A DNA stretch of 39,169 bases from an uncultured Bacteroidota bacterium (GTDB lineage: Bacteria > Bacteroidota > Bacteroidia > 2-12-FULL-35-15): contig CAIXIP010000108.1 of the NCBI GenBank assembly GCA_903919535.1, positions 1 to 39,169 of the forward strand. The letters are read 5' to 3'. Below are positions 9,650 through 18,589 of this stretch, piece after piece. How positions within the stretch are numbered: position 1 is the first letter of the stretch; each line of letters begins with the position of its first letter. Made by a program: the position numbers and the translations under genes. Under the pieces are notes generated by a model. The model saw nothing but the letters and a program-made list of their open reading frames with translations, made no database searches and was not told the origin of the DNA.

Positions 9650-9916
9650 GTTTTATTTTTTTATTAAGTTTATAAGTCTGAATTTTCAATACAAAAGTAC
9701 TAAAAATTGAAATAACATGACTGAAATCATAATGTGAATGTGAATTCAGTAGAAATAGCTACGTTATTCCTATTTTAGTCTATCAAATTGTTTTACCTGC
9801 CTATGATTTTAACAACTTACCATAAAGATTTTGTTCAATGCCTAATAAAGTTTTAAAAAGGTATTTAAATAATAACTCACAATCAATACATTTGCCATCT
9901 ACAAACAAAAAATATC

Positions 9917-12817
9917 ATGAAAAAATATTCGATTCTAAATTTAGTTCTTCTGAGTTTATTTATAACAACAACAGCTTTTGCACAAACAAAGCTTATTGAA
10001 AAAGTTACTCGCAAAAGCAATGAACTGGTTATTTCTTACGAAAAATACAAATTGCCGAACGGCTTAATTGTTCTTGTTCATGAAGACCATTCTGACCCTA
10101 TAGTTTACGTTGATGTAACTTACCATGTTGGCTCTGCTCGAGAACAAGAAGGGCGTTCAGGCTTTGCTCACTTTTTTGAACACATGATGTTTCAAGGCTC
10201 CGAACATTTAGCAAAAGCCGAACATTTTAAAATTATTTCTGAAGCTGGAGGAACCTTAAATGGATCTACCAATCGCGATAGAACAAATTATTGGGAAGTG
10301 CTTCCTTCTAACCAACTCGAAACAGCACTATGGTTAGAATCCGACAGAATGGGTTTTTTGCTGGATTCAGTAACACAAATAAAATTTGAGAACCAACGAT
10401 CAACCGTTAAAAACGAACGTGGTCAAAATTATGATAACAAACCTTATGGGATTGTTAATGAAAAAATATGTGCAGCTTTATACCCAACAACCCATCCCTA
10501 CTCTTGGCAAACTATCGGGTACATTGAAGATCTGAATCGTGTTGATGTAAACGACCTTAAAAAATTCTTCATGCGCTGGTACGGACCAAATAACGCAACA
10601 CTTACTGTTTCAGGAGATGTGAAGCCTGCAGATGTAATAAAATTAGCCGAGAAATATTTCGGACCTATTTCTCCAGGGCCAGAGGTTAAACCGCAAACTG
10701 TAGCTCCGGTTATTCTTGATAAAGACAGGTATATTTCTTATGAGGATAATATTCGTGCACCACAAATTAATTTCACTTTCCCCACTGTTCCTGCACGCCA
10801 TCAAGACGAGCCTGCATTAGATATTTTGGCAGATATTTTAGGTGGTAACAAATCTTCTATCTTTTATCAAAATTTCGTGAAATCACAGTTAGCTCAGATG
10901 GCCAATATATATGATGCTACAGATGAATTAGCAGGTGTTTTTACTATACAAGTACGTGCATTTCCTGATAAATCCTTAGCACAAATGGATTCGTTGATTC
11001 GCGCTTCATTGATTCAATTTGAAAAACGTGGAGCAACTAATGATGATATAAAAAAATATTTAGCAAGTTTCGAAACACAAACAGTAAATTCATTATCAAG
11101 CGTACAAGGTAAAGGGTCTATACTTGCAGCTTATCAGACATATGCCAACAATCCAAATTATATCACAAAAGAAATTGAGAGATATAATAAAGTTACCAAA
11201 GAAGATGTGATGAGAGTTTATGAAAAATATATAAAAGGAAAAAATGCAGTTGTATTAAGTGTATATCCCAAAGGAAAAGCAAATGTTATTGCTAAAGCAG
11301 ATAATTATACTCCTCCTGTTCGAAACATCAATGCTGCTGAAGCTTCCGAGTATAAAAATTTGGTATACAATAAAGCCAAAGATACCTTTAACAGAAAATC
11401 CAAACCAACCCCCGGTGCAAATCCTATAGTTAAAGCGCCTGCTTTTTGGACACAGAACTTTGATAATGGATTGAAAATTATTGGTGCAAAAAGTGATGAG
11501 GTACCTAGTGTTACAATTCAACTGTATGTAGAGGCCGGACACAGATACGAGCAAATCAATAAAGCCGGAATTTCGCTACTATTAACAAGTATTTTAAATG
11601 AATCAACCACAAAACACAGTGCAGAGGAAATTGCAGAAAAATTAGAACGATTAGGAAGCAGTGTCAACATTAATAATAACGGACAGGATATTGTTGTATC
11701 AATTTCTTCACTGACAAAAAATATTGATTCGACTTTAGCTATTACGAATGAAATTTTATTTCATCCTAAATTTGATACTGAAGAGTTTGATCGCATCAAA
11801 AAACAAAAGATCGAATCCATCAACAACCAGGTTACTCAGGCAACCACCATCGCTAACAACGTTTTTGCAAAGTTGATGTATGGGAATAATCACATTATGT
11901 CAATTCCCACATTAGGAACAAAAGAGACAGTTGCAGCAATTACGTTGGATGATGTAAGAAATTATTATGCTGATTATTTTTCTCCTTCAATTTCGTCAGT
12001 CGTTGTGGTTGGCGATATTGCTCAAGATGCGATAATTTCAAAGCTATCCTTCCTGAAACAATGGACCGGCAATAAGGTTATGAAAGGCATGGAACCAACG
12101 TTACCTATTATTGATAAAACAAAAATTTATTTTGTAAATAAAGATAAAGCACCCCAATCAGAAATAAGAATTGGTTATATGGCAATGCCATATGATGCCA
12201 CAGGAGAATATTACAGATCAGGTATTATGAATTTTCCTTTAGGTGGTGCTTTTAACAGTCGAATCAATATGAATTTAAGAGAGGTTCATGGTTTCACCTA
12301 TGGTGCTCGATCTGGGTTTAGTGGAAATCAATTTGTTGGCCCTTTTTCTACAAGTGCCGGAGTTAGAGGAAATGCCACCGATAGTTCGGTAATAGAATTT
12401 ATGAAAGAAATTAAAAATTATGCAGATAATGGAATTTCGGCTGAAGAACTAAACTTTACAAAAAATTCTATTGGACAAAGCGAAGCATTAAAGTATGAAA
12501 CTGCTACACAAAAAGCAGGATTCATAAAACGAATTTTGGATTTTAATCTGGATAAAAATTATACTGAAAAACAAAATGAAATTTTAAAAGCAATCACTAA
12601 AACCGAAATTGATGCACTTGCCAAAAAGCAATTGCCTTATACAAAAATGATAATTTTAGTGGTGGGAGATAAAGCTAAAACCTTTGATAATTTATCGAAA
12701 TTAGGTTATGAGGTTATAGAATTAGATACTGATGGAAACGCCATAAAAACATTTCAAGCAGACGCGCCTAAAGAAGGATCTAACGTGATAAGGGAAGAGT
12801 ATCCAAAAAGGAAATAA
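9917..12817 (+). CDS. M16 family metallopeptidase (two tandem M16 domains, pitrilysin-like)
   Basis: HFFEHMMFQGSEH (HxxEH zinc motif) with downstream Glu region; second domain lacks HxxEH; signal peptide. Confidence 0.93.
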   Translation: MKKYSILNLVLLSLFITTTAFAQTKLIEKVTRKSNELVISYEKYKLPNGLIVLVHEDHSDPIVYVDVTYHVGSAREQEGRSGFAHFFEHMMFQGSEHLAKAEHFKIISEAGGTLNGSTNRDRTNYWEVLPSNQLETALWLESDRMGFLLDSVTQIKFENQRSTVKNERGQNYDNKPYGIVNEKICAALYPTTHPYSWQTIGYIEDLNRVDVNDLKKFFMRWYGPNNATLTVSGDVKPADVIKLAEKYFGPISPGPEVKPQTVAPVILDKDRYISYEDNIRAPQINFTFPTVPARHQDEPALDILADILGGNKSSIFYQNFVKSQLAQMANIYDATDELAGVFTIQVRAFPDKSLAQMDSLIRASLIQFEKRGATNDDIKKYLASFETQTVNSLSSVQGKGSILAAYQTYANNPNYITKEIERYNKVTKEDVMRVYEKYIKGKNAVVLSVYPKGKANVIAKADNYTPPVRNINAAEASEYKNLVYNKAKDTFNRKSKPTPGANPIVKAPAFWTQNFDNGLKIIGAKSDEVPSVTIQLYVEAGHRYEQINKAGISLLLTSILNESTTKHSAEEIAEKLERLGSSVNINNNGQDIVVSISSLTKNIDSTLAITNEILFHPKFDTEEFDRIKKQKIESINNQVTQATTIANNVFAKLMYGNNHIMSIPTLGTKETVAAITLDDVRNYYADYFSPSISSVVVVGDIAQDAIISKLSFLKQWTGNKVMKGMEPTLPIIDKTKIYFVNKDKAPQSEIRIGYMAMPYDATGEYYRSGIMNFPLGGAFNSRINMNLREVHGFTYGARSGFSGNQFVGPFSTSAGVRGNATDSSVIEFMKEIKNYADNGISAEELNFTKNSIGQSEALKYETATQKAGFIKRILDFNLDKNYTEKQNEILKAITKTEIDALAKKQLPYTKMIILVVGDKAKTFDNLSKLGYEVIELDTDGNAIKTFQADAPKEGSNVIREEYPKRK

Positions 12818-12853
12818 TTTTGAGTCCTAGTGTCATTCTGTTGAACTAATGCG

Positions 12854-12951
12854 GTCACTTCGAGTTTGACTGAAAGGAAAGTATCGAGAAGTAATAAAAC
12901 ACTTAAACCTTCTCGATACGTTTTTCAACAAAGAAAAACACTCGAACTGAC
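12854..12951. repeat. Nested inverted-repeat intergenic element
   Basis: Outer arms GTCACTTCGAGT (12854) / ACTCGAACTGAC (ending 12951); inner perfect arms GTATCGAGAAG (12881-12891) / CTTCTCGATAC (12909-12919). Lies between convergent M16 peptidase and tadA. Confidence 0.75.
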
Positions 12952-12959
12952 TAACGCAA

Positions 12960-13406
12960 TCACCGTTTTTTTTGAAAAAATGTTTTAATCAAATCACCAC
13001 ACTCTACCGCTAATACTCCTGAACTCACTTCTGTCTTGGGATGAAGAATCCTTTTTTCATTCAATAAATTAAAACCTCGTTTTGTATCTGGGGCACCATA
13101 AACCAATTTCCCCAACTGCGCCCAGGCAATTGCTCCTGCACACATTACACAAGGCTCCAGCGTTATATACATCGTACACTCATTCAAATACTTTCCACTT
13201 AAATAATTTGCTGCTGCAGTTATCGCTTGCATTTCGGCATGAGCAGTAACGTCATTCAGGCGCTCCGTTAAATTATGTGCACGGGCAATGATCTGATTTT
13301 TGCAAACTACAATTGCACCTACCGGCACCTCATCAGCGTCAAAAGCTTTTTGCGCTTCTTTTAATGCTTCACGCATAAAGGATTCGTCTGAAATTAATTG
13401 CTCCAA
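12960..13406 (-). CDS. tadA: tRNA-specific adenosine deaminase
   Basis: HAEMQAITAA and PCVMCAGAIAWAQLGKLVYGA deaminase zinc motifs. Confidence 0.93.
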   Translation of the reverse strand: MEQLISDESFMREALKEAQKAFDADEVPVGAIVVCKNQIIARAHNLTERLNDVTAHAEMQAITAAANYLSGKYLNECTMYITLEPCVMCAGAIAWAQLGKLVYGAPDTKRGFNLLNEKRILHPKTEVSSGVLAVECGDLIKTFFQKKR

Positions 13407-13531
13407 AATTAGTTTTCTTTTTACACTCGAAATAAAGATTCTGTAAATCTAATTATTTTTTGATTTACTAAGTGTATTCCATAGTTTGATCAGAATTTTA
13501 AAATCTTTTTTTCAAAATCATTAATAACCTT

Positions 13532-13539
13532 TACTTTTG
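13532..13539 (+). promoter_or_regulatory. Bacteroidota -7 promoter element (TACTTTTG) immediately upstream of glyS
   Basis: TAnnTTTG match ending 8 nt before the ATG (13548). Confidence 0.55.
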
Positions 13540-13547
13540 CATCCATT

Positions 13548-15092
13548 ATGGCAAATCAAGAAGATATTTTCAAAAACATTATTTCGCACTCAAAAGAGTA
13601 CGGATTTATTTTTCAAAGCTCCGAAATATATGATGGCTTAAGCGCTGTGTATGATTACGGACAAATGGGTGTTGAGCTTAAAAAGAACCTACGCGACTAT
13701 TGGTGGAAAGCAATGGTACAAATGCATGAAAACATTGTTGGTATTGATGCCGCTATTTTTATGCATCCAACCACATGGAAAGCTTCCGGGCACGTTGATG
13801 CATTCAACGACCCTTTGATTGATAACAAAGACAGTAAAAAACGTTACCGTGCCGATGTATTGATTGAAGATCATGTGGCGAAAATAGAAGGGAAAATTCA
13901 GAAAGAAATTGATAAAGCAAAAGAACGTTTTGGGGATTCCTTTAATGAAGAAACTTTTCGAGCTACTAACGCGCGTGTGCTGGAAAACCAGGCTAAAGCA
14001 GATGATATACTTTCAAAATTTAAGGACGCATTAGAAAAAAATGATCTTGAAGCTGTTCGTCAAATCATAATCGATTGTGAAATTGTTTGTCCGGTTTCAG
14101 GTTCTAAAAACTGGACAGAAGTTCGTCAATTCAATTTGATGTTCAGCACATCAATGGGCGCAGTGAGCGAAGATTCAAACCTTATTTATCTTCGTCCGGA
14201 AACGGCACAAGGGATTTTTGTAAACTTTTTAAATGTACAAAAATCAGGTAGGATGAAAATCCCTTTTGGGATCGCACAAACCGGAAAAGCATTCCGTAAC
14301 GAAATTGTAGCGCGACAATTTATTTTCCGTATGCGCGAGTTCGAACAAATGGAAATGCAATATTTTGTGCGTCCGGGAACCGAAATGGAATGGTATAATC
14401 ACTGGAAAGCAACTCGCATGAAATGGCATAATTCATTAGGTTTTGGTGCAGAGAATTATCGTTTTCATGATCATTTGAAATTAGCACATTATGCAAATGC
14501 GGCATGTGATATCGAATTTAATTTTCCTTTCGGATTTAAAGAACTTGAAGGAATTCATTCCCGTACCGATTTTGATTTGAAAGCACATGAGCAACATTCT
14601 GGAAAAAAATTACAATATTTTGATCCTGAAATAAATCAAAATTATGTGCCTTATGTAGTTGAAACATCAGTCGGTTTAGATCGTTTGTTCCTTGCTGTGA
14701 TGTCTAAAGCATACATTGAGGAAAAACTGGAAGATGGTACAACACGTGTTGCATTGAACCTTCCTGCATTTTTAGCTCCTATAAAAGTTGCGGTATTGCC
14801 ACTTTTGAAAAAAGATGGCTTGCCTGAAAAGGCACGCGAGATAATGGATCTGTTGAAATATGATAATGCATGTACCTACGATGAAAAAGACACTATTGGT
14901 AAACGTTATCGCAGACAAGATGCAATAGGAACTCCTTTTTGCGTAACTATCGATCATCAATCGTTAGAAGACAATACGGTAACGATCCGCCATCGCGACA
15001 CGATGACTCAAGAACGTGTAAATATTGATTCACTTGCAAAGATCATCGATGACAAAGTGAGTTTCAAGAAAGCGTTACAAGGATTGAAATAA
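13548..15092 (+). CDS. glyS: Glycyl-tRNA synthetase (class II, single-chain alpha2 type)
   Basis: LRPETAQGIFVNFLNV, FGIAQTGKAFRNEI, FIFRMREFEQMEMQYFV, ETSVGLDRLFLAV, anticodon-binding C-terminus. Confidence 0.96.
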   Translation: MANQEDIFKNIISHSKEYGFIFQSSEIYDGLSAVYDYGQMGVELKKNLRDYWWKAMVQMHENIVGIDAAIFMHPTTWKASGHVDAFNDPLIDNKDSKKRYRADVLIEDHVAKIEGKIQKEIDKAKERFGDSFNEETFRATNARVLENQAKADDILSKFKDALEKNDLEAVRQIIIDCEIVCPVSGSKNWTEVRQFNLMFSTSMGAVSEDSNLIYLRPETAQGIFVNFLNVQKSGRMKIPFGIAQTGKAFRNEIVARQFIFRMREFEQMEMQYFVRPGTEMEWYNHWKATRMKWHNSLGFGAENYRFHDHLKLAHYANAACDIEFNFPFGFKELEGIHSRTDFDLKAHEQHSGKKLQYFDPEINQNYVPYVVETSVGLDRLFLAVMSKAYIEEKLEDGTTRVALNLPAFLAPIKVAVLPLLKKDGLPEKAREIMDLLKYDNACTYDEKDTIGKRYRRQDAIGTPFCVTIDHQSLEDNTVTIRHRDTMTQERVNIDSLAKIIDDKVSFKKALQGLK

Positions 15093-15110
15093 GAATAAAT
15101 ATATTCAAAT

Positions 15111-15145
15111 AAAAAAGCCTTAAGAATATTTCTTAAGGCTTTTTT
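15111..15145. terminator. Bidirectional intrinsic terminator
   Basis: AAAAAAGCCTTAAGAA-TAT-TTCTTAAGGCTTTTTT between convergent genes. Confidence 0.9.
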
Positions 15146-15162
15146 ATTTACTATAGTTTCTT

Positions 15163-18100
15163 TTAAAAACGAACACCAATTACTAATATATCATCCACTT
15201 GTTCCACACCTGTTTTCCAGTCTTCAATAATTTCATTCAGTTTTTTACCTTGATCATGCATGGATAAATTTTGCATCTCTGTTAATGTATCTTTCAAACG
15301 TTTACTTGAAAACTTTTTGCCTTTTTCACCACCAAACTGATCAACAAATCCATCTGTAAATAAATAGAACGTATCGTCCTTCTGTATGTTAAATACATTA
15401 TTCGTGAAATTGAATTCTTCCTCTAATTGAAGTCCGCCTATCGATTGCTTGTCTGCTTTTATTTCTTCGAAAACATATTCATCTCCCTTTTTTCTGAAAA
15501 GATATAATGGTCGTTTTGCACCAGAATATTCCAACGTGTTATCACTAAAATCAACAACCGCTAAAGCCAGATCCATTCCATCTCTTGATTCGTTTGAATC
15601 GGTATCCTGTTTAAGTGATTTACGAATTCCTTTGTGCAATTTTTTGAGTACCGTGGCGGCATTATTCAGTCCTTTTTTACCAACAATTTCATTTAACAAT
15701 GAGCTTCCAATCATACTCATAAATGCTCCAGGAACACCATGCCCTGTGCAATCTACAGCGGCAATGTAAACTTTTTCGTTTTTTTTATTGAACCAATAAA
15801 AATCTCCACTAACAACATCACGCGGCTTAAACAAAACAAAGGATTGAGGAAAAGCCTTTTTAATTTCTTTATTCAAAGGAAGTATCGCTTCTTGGATTTT
15901 TTTTGCATAATTGATACTATCTTTAATATCGGTAAATGCAACAGAAAGCTGGTCATTAGCATCCTTCAGCTCAATAGTGCGTTCGGTAACTTTATCTTCA
16001 AGTACTTTTTTATCCTTTGCTAATTGTGCAGTTTTATAATGCGTATATCCAAAAATGGAAACCACTATAATTAAAATCGTTAATGTATAAAACCACCAGG
16101 TTTTCCACCAAGGAGGTTTTATGGAAAACGAAAAACTTACTACATCATTACTCCAAACACCATTGCTATTTATTGCTTTCACTCTAAATGTATATGATCT
16201 TCCTGGATCAATATTGGTATATGCGGCTTCTGTATTGGTAGATAATGGCGACCAACCTTCATCTTGTCCTTCAAGAATAAAAGTATACCTAACGTTGTCG
16301 GTAGTAAATGCTTGAAAATCGAATGTTAGATTATTATTTTTATGCGACAACACTAAATTGATTGGTAAGTTAGTCAACGGATCTAGTGAATCAGCAAAAT
16401 GTGTCCAATCTACAGTTTGATAAGCCATCCGAATGTTATTCAAATGCAACTTAGGTGAAGTGCGATTCGGAATATCATATTTTCTATAGTACCTACATAA
16501 CCCATTTTGCGTTCCAAACCAAACGGTACCATCACTATCTTGAGAAATGGCGTTTTGAGTGACCTCATTTCCCTTATAGCCTTCCTGTTCACTATAAAAT
16601 CGCAATGACTCAATTTCGAAATTTTGTTTTAGTTTCAAACTATTTACTCCCTTATCTGTCCCAACCCAAATACTATTATTGTGTTCATCGAACAACAATG
16701 CGGGAATATAATTGGAGCATAAACCATCCTTTGTTGAGATTGATTTAAAGGTTTTTCCATCAAAACAAGAGATGCCACTTTCGCCAGTTCCAAAGAACAT
16801 ATTTCCATTTCTATCCTCAGCGATCGACCAAATTGTTTTATCTAAAAGTCCATCTTTTTCAGTGAAATTTTGAAATTTCTCTCCATCATATTTAATAACG
16901 CCTGCATCTTTAGTTCCTATCCAAATGTTGAATTTAGAATCTTCAAAAACTGACATTATATTATCAGTTATAAATCCGGTTTTTTTGTTAAAGGTTGTTA
17001 TTTTACCATTGTTAATTCTGAAAATTCCAGAACCATAAGAGGCAACCCAGATATTATCTTTTCTGTCTTGAATGATTTTTAAAACTGTAACTAGTTTGGT
17101 ACTATCCAAATAACTGTATTCTTTCAGAATTTTATAATTATTTTTAATTTTTTGCAAAACAAAAATTCCGTCTTGAGTTCCGAGCCAAATGTTTTTCTCG
17201 CGATCGGCAAGGATTGTATATACAACGCTTTGGTCAATTTTTTTTAAATCAGAGGAAACAGAGAATTGATTTGTTTTTGAATTGAAAAAATTTAACCCTT
17301 GTCCGGAAGTGCCTATAATATAATTTTCATCATCATATTGATAAATGTCGCTTATCCCTTTGCATTTTAAGCCATCTTTATCATTATAATTTACAAATGA
17401 TTCATTGTTAAATAAATTTACTCCGCCACCTTGAGTACCCACCCAAATATTGTCTTCATAATCAATACTTACAGAATTAACTCCATTAGAGGATAGTCCT
17501 TCTTTTTCAGTAAAAAGATGAAATTTATTACCTTCGATTTTCAGAACCCCATGTAAGGTTGCTAACCATAAATTCCCTTTTTTATCTTCTGCAATGCTAC
17601 CTATAAAATCATTTTGAACACTTGGTGGCAATGTTATTTTTTGGAAGGAAGTTCCGTTGTATCTAACAAGCCCTTCGCCTATAGAACCGAACCAAATATT
17701 ACCTCTGGAATCTGCGTATGACGAAAAAAATGTATGGTGTAAAAAATCTATATTTTTAATATTTGTGATTTCTTTTCCATCATATTTTGCAATTCCATTA
17801 TCGAGGCAAAACCACAGATTTCCTTTTTTATCTTCGGCTATACTAAAAACCTGATTGGTTGATAATCCATCTTTTGTTGTTATATATGTAAAGTTTTTAC
17901 CATCAAACTTTGCAATACCACCACCTCTTGTTGCTATCCATAAAATATTGTTTTTATCTATGTGCAACCAATATATCCCTTCATTAATATGTAAACCTTC
18001 CTTTTCAGAAAAATTAACAAAACTTGAACCATCAAATTTCGAAAGCCCTGATGATGTTGCAATCCAAATGTTTCCTTTTTTATCTTCGGCTACACAAGTA

Positions 18101-18351
18101 ACTTCGTTTGCAATTAATCCATCATCTTTTGAATAATTTTTAAATAATTTTCCGTTGAATTTACTCACACCTCCACCTTGAGTTGCAAACCACATGTACC
18201 CTTTGCTATCTTGAAAAATATTATTAACAGTAGAGTTCGCTAGTCCATTTTTTGTAGAAAATATTTTGAAATTATATTGTTGTGCGACACACAAATTCAA
18301 CTGAAAAACAGAAACTAAAAGTAGAATTGTTATTTGTTTAATAAATTTCAT
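15163..18351 (-). CDS. Two-component-regulator propeller protein with Y_Y_Y domain, one TM segment, coiled coil and C-terminal SpoIIE/PP2C phosphatase
   Basis: Tandem GNIWIATSSGLSKFDG-type propeller repeats; Y_Y_Y-like YTFILEGQDEGW…; TM WWFYTLTILIIVVSIFGYTHY; PP2C motifs SGDFYWF, AAVDCTGHGVPGAFMSMIG, DGMDLALAVVD, FYLFTDGFVDQFGG. Confidence 0.92.
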   Translation of the reverse strand: MKFIKQITILLLVSVFQLNLCVAQQYNFKIFSTKNGLANSTVNNIFQDSKGYMWFATQGGGVSKFNGKLFKNYSKDDGLIANEVTCVAEDKKGNIWIATSSGLSKFDGSSFVNFSEKEGLHINEGIYWLHIDKNNILWIATRGGGIAKFDGKNFTYITTKDGLSTNQVFSIAEDKKGNLWFCLDNGIAKYDGKEITNIKNIDFLHHTFFSSYADSRGNIWFGSIGEGLVRYNGTSFQKITLPPSVQNDFIGSIAEDKKGNLWLATLHGVLKIEGNKFHLFTEKEGLSSNGVNSVSIDYEDNIWVGTQGGGVNLFNNESFVNYNDKDGLKCKGISDIYQYDDENYIIGTSGQGLNFFNSKTNQFSVSSDLKKIDQSVVYTILADREKNIWLGTQDGIFVLQKIKNNYKILKEYSYLDSTKLVTVLKIIQDRKDNIWVASYGSGIFRINNGKITTFNKKTGFITDNIMSVFEDSKFNIWIGTKDAGVIKYDGEKFQNFTEKDGLLDKTIWSIAEDRNGNMFFGTGESGISCFDGKTFKSISTKDGLCSNYIPALLFDEHNNSIWVGTDKGVNSLKLKQNFEIESLRFYSEQEGYKGNEVTQNAISQDSDGTVWFGTQNGLCRYYRKYDIPNRTSPKLHLNNIRMAYQTVDWTHFADSLDPLTNLPINLVLSHKNNNLTFDFQAFTTDNVRYTFILEGQDEGWSPLSTNTEAAYTNIDPGRSYTFRVKAINSNGVWSNDVVSFSFSIKPPWWKTWWFYTLTILIIVVSIFGYTHYKTAQLAKDKKVLEDKVTERTIELKDANDQLSVAFTDIKDSINYAKKIQEAILPLNKEIKKAFPQSFVLFKPRDVVSGDFYWFNKKNEKVYIAAVDCTGHGVPGAFMSMIGSSLLNEIVGKKGLNNAATVLKKLHKGIRKSLKQDTDSNESRDGMDLALAVVDFSDNTLEYSGAKRPLYLFRKKGDEYVFEEIKADKQSIGGLQLEEEFNFTNNVFNIQKDDTFYLFTDGFVDQFGGEKGKKFSSKRLKDTLTEMQNLSMHDQGKKLNEIIEDWKTGVEQVDDILVIGVRF

Positions 18352-18533
18352 TAAGATCGTTTCCGAATATTTTGTTTAGGCAAATTTAACATATTAGATT
18401 GAATAGCATATCCTTAATTTGCAACAAATTTTGGATAGTTTTTTCTCGAATTTGTGTTTTAAATTAGGAGGAATATTTTTACGTTCCATTTTATAAAAAA
18501 AGAAATTCATGCTTTTTTGAAGAGCTCTATTTA

Positions 18534-18583
18534 TTAAATATAAAAAAGGCTCGAGAAATTTCTCGAGCCTTTTTTATATTTAA
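18534..18583. terminator. 50-bp perfect loopless palindrome; intrinsic terminator for the T9SS cargo gene
   Basis: TTAAATATAAAAAAGGCTCGAGAAA followed directly by its exact reverse complement. Confidence 0.9.
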
Positions 18584-18589
18584 ATAACT

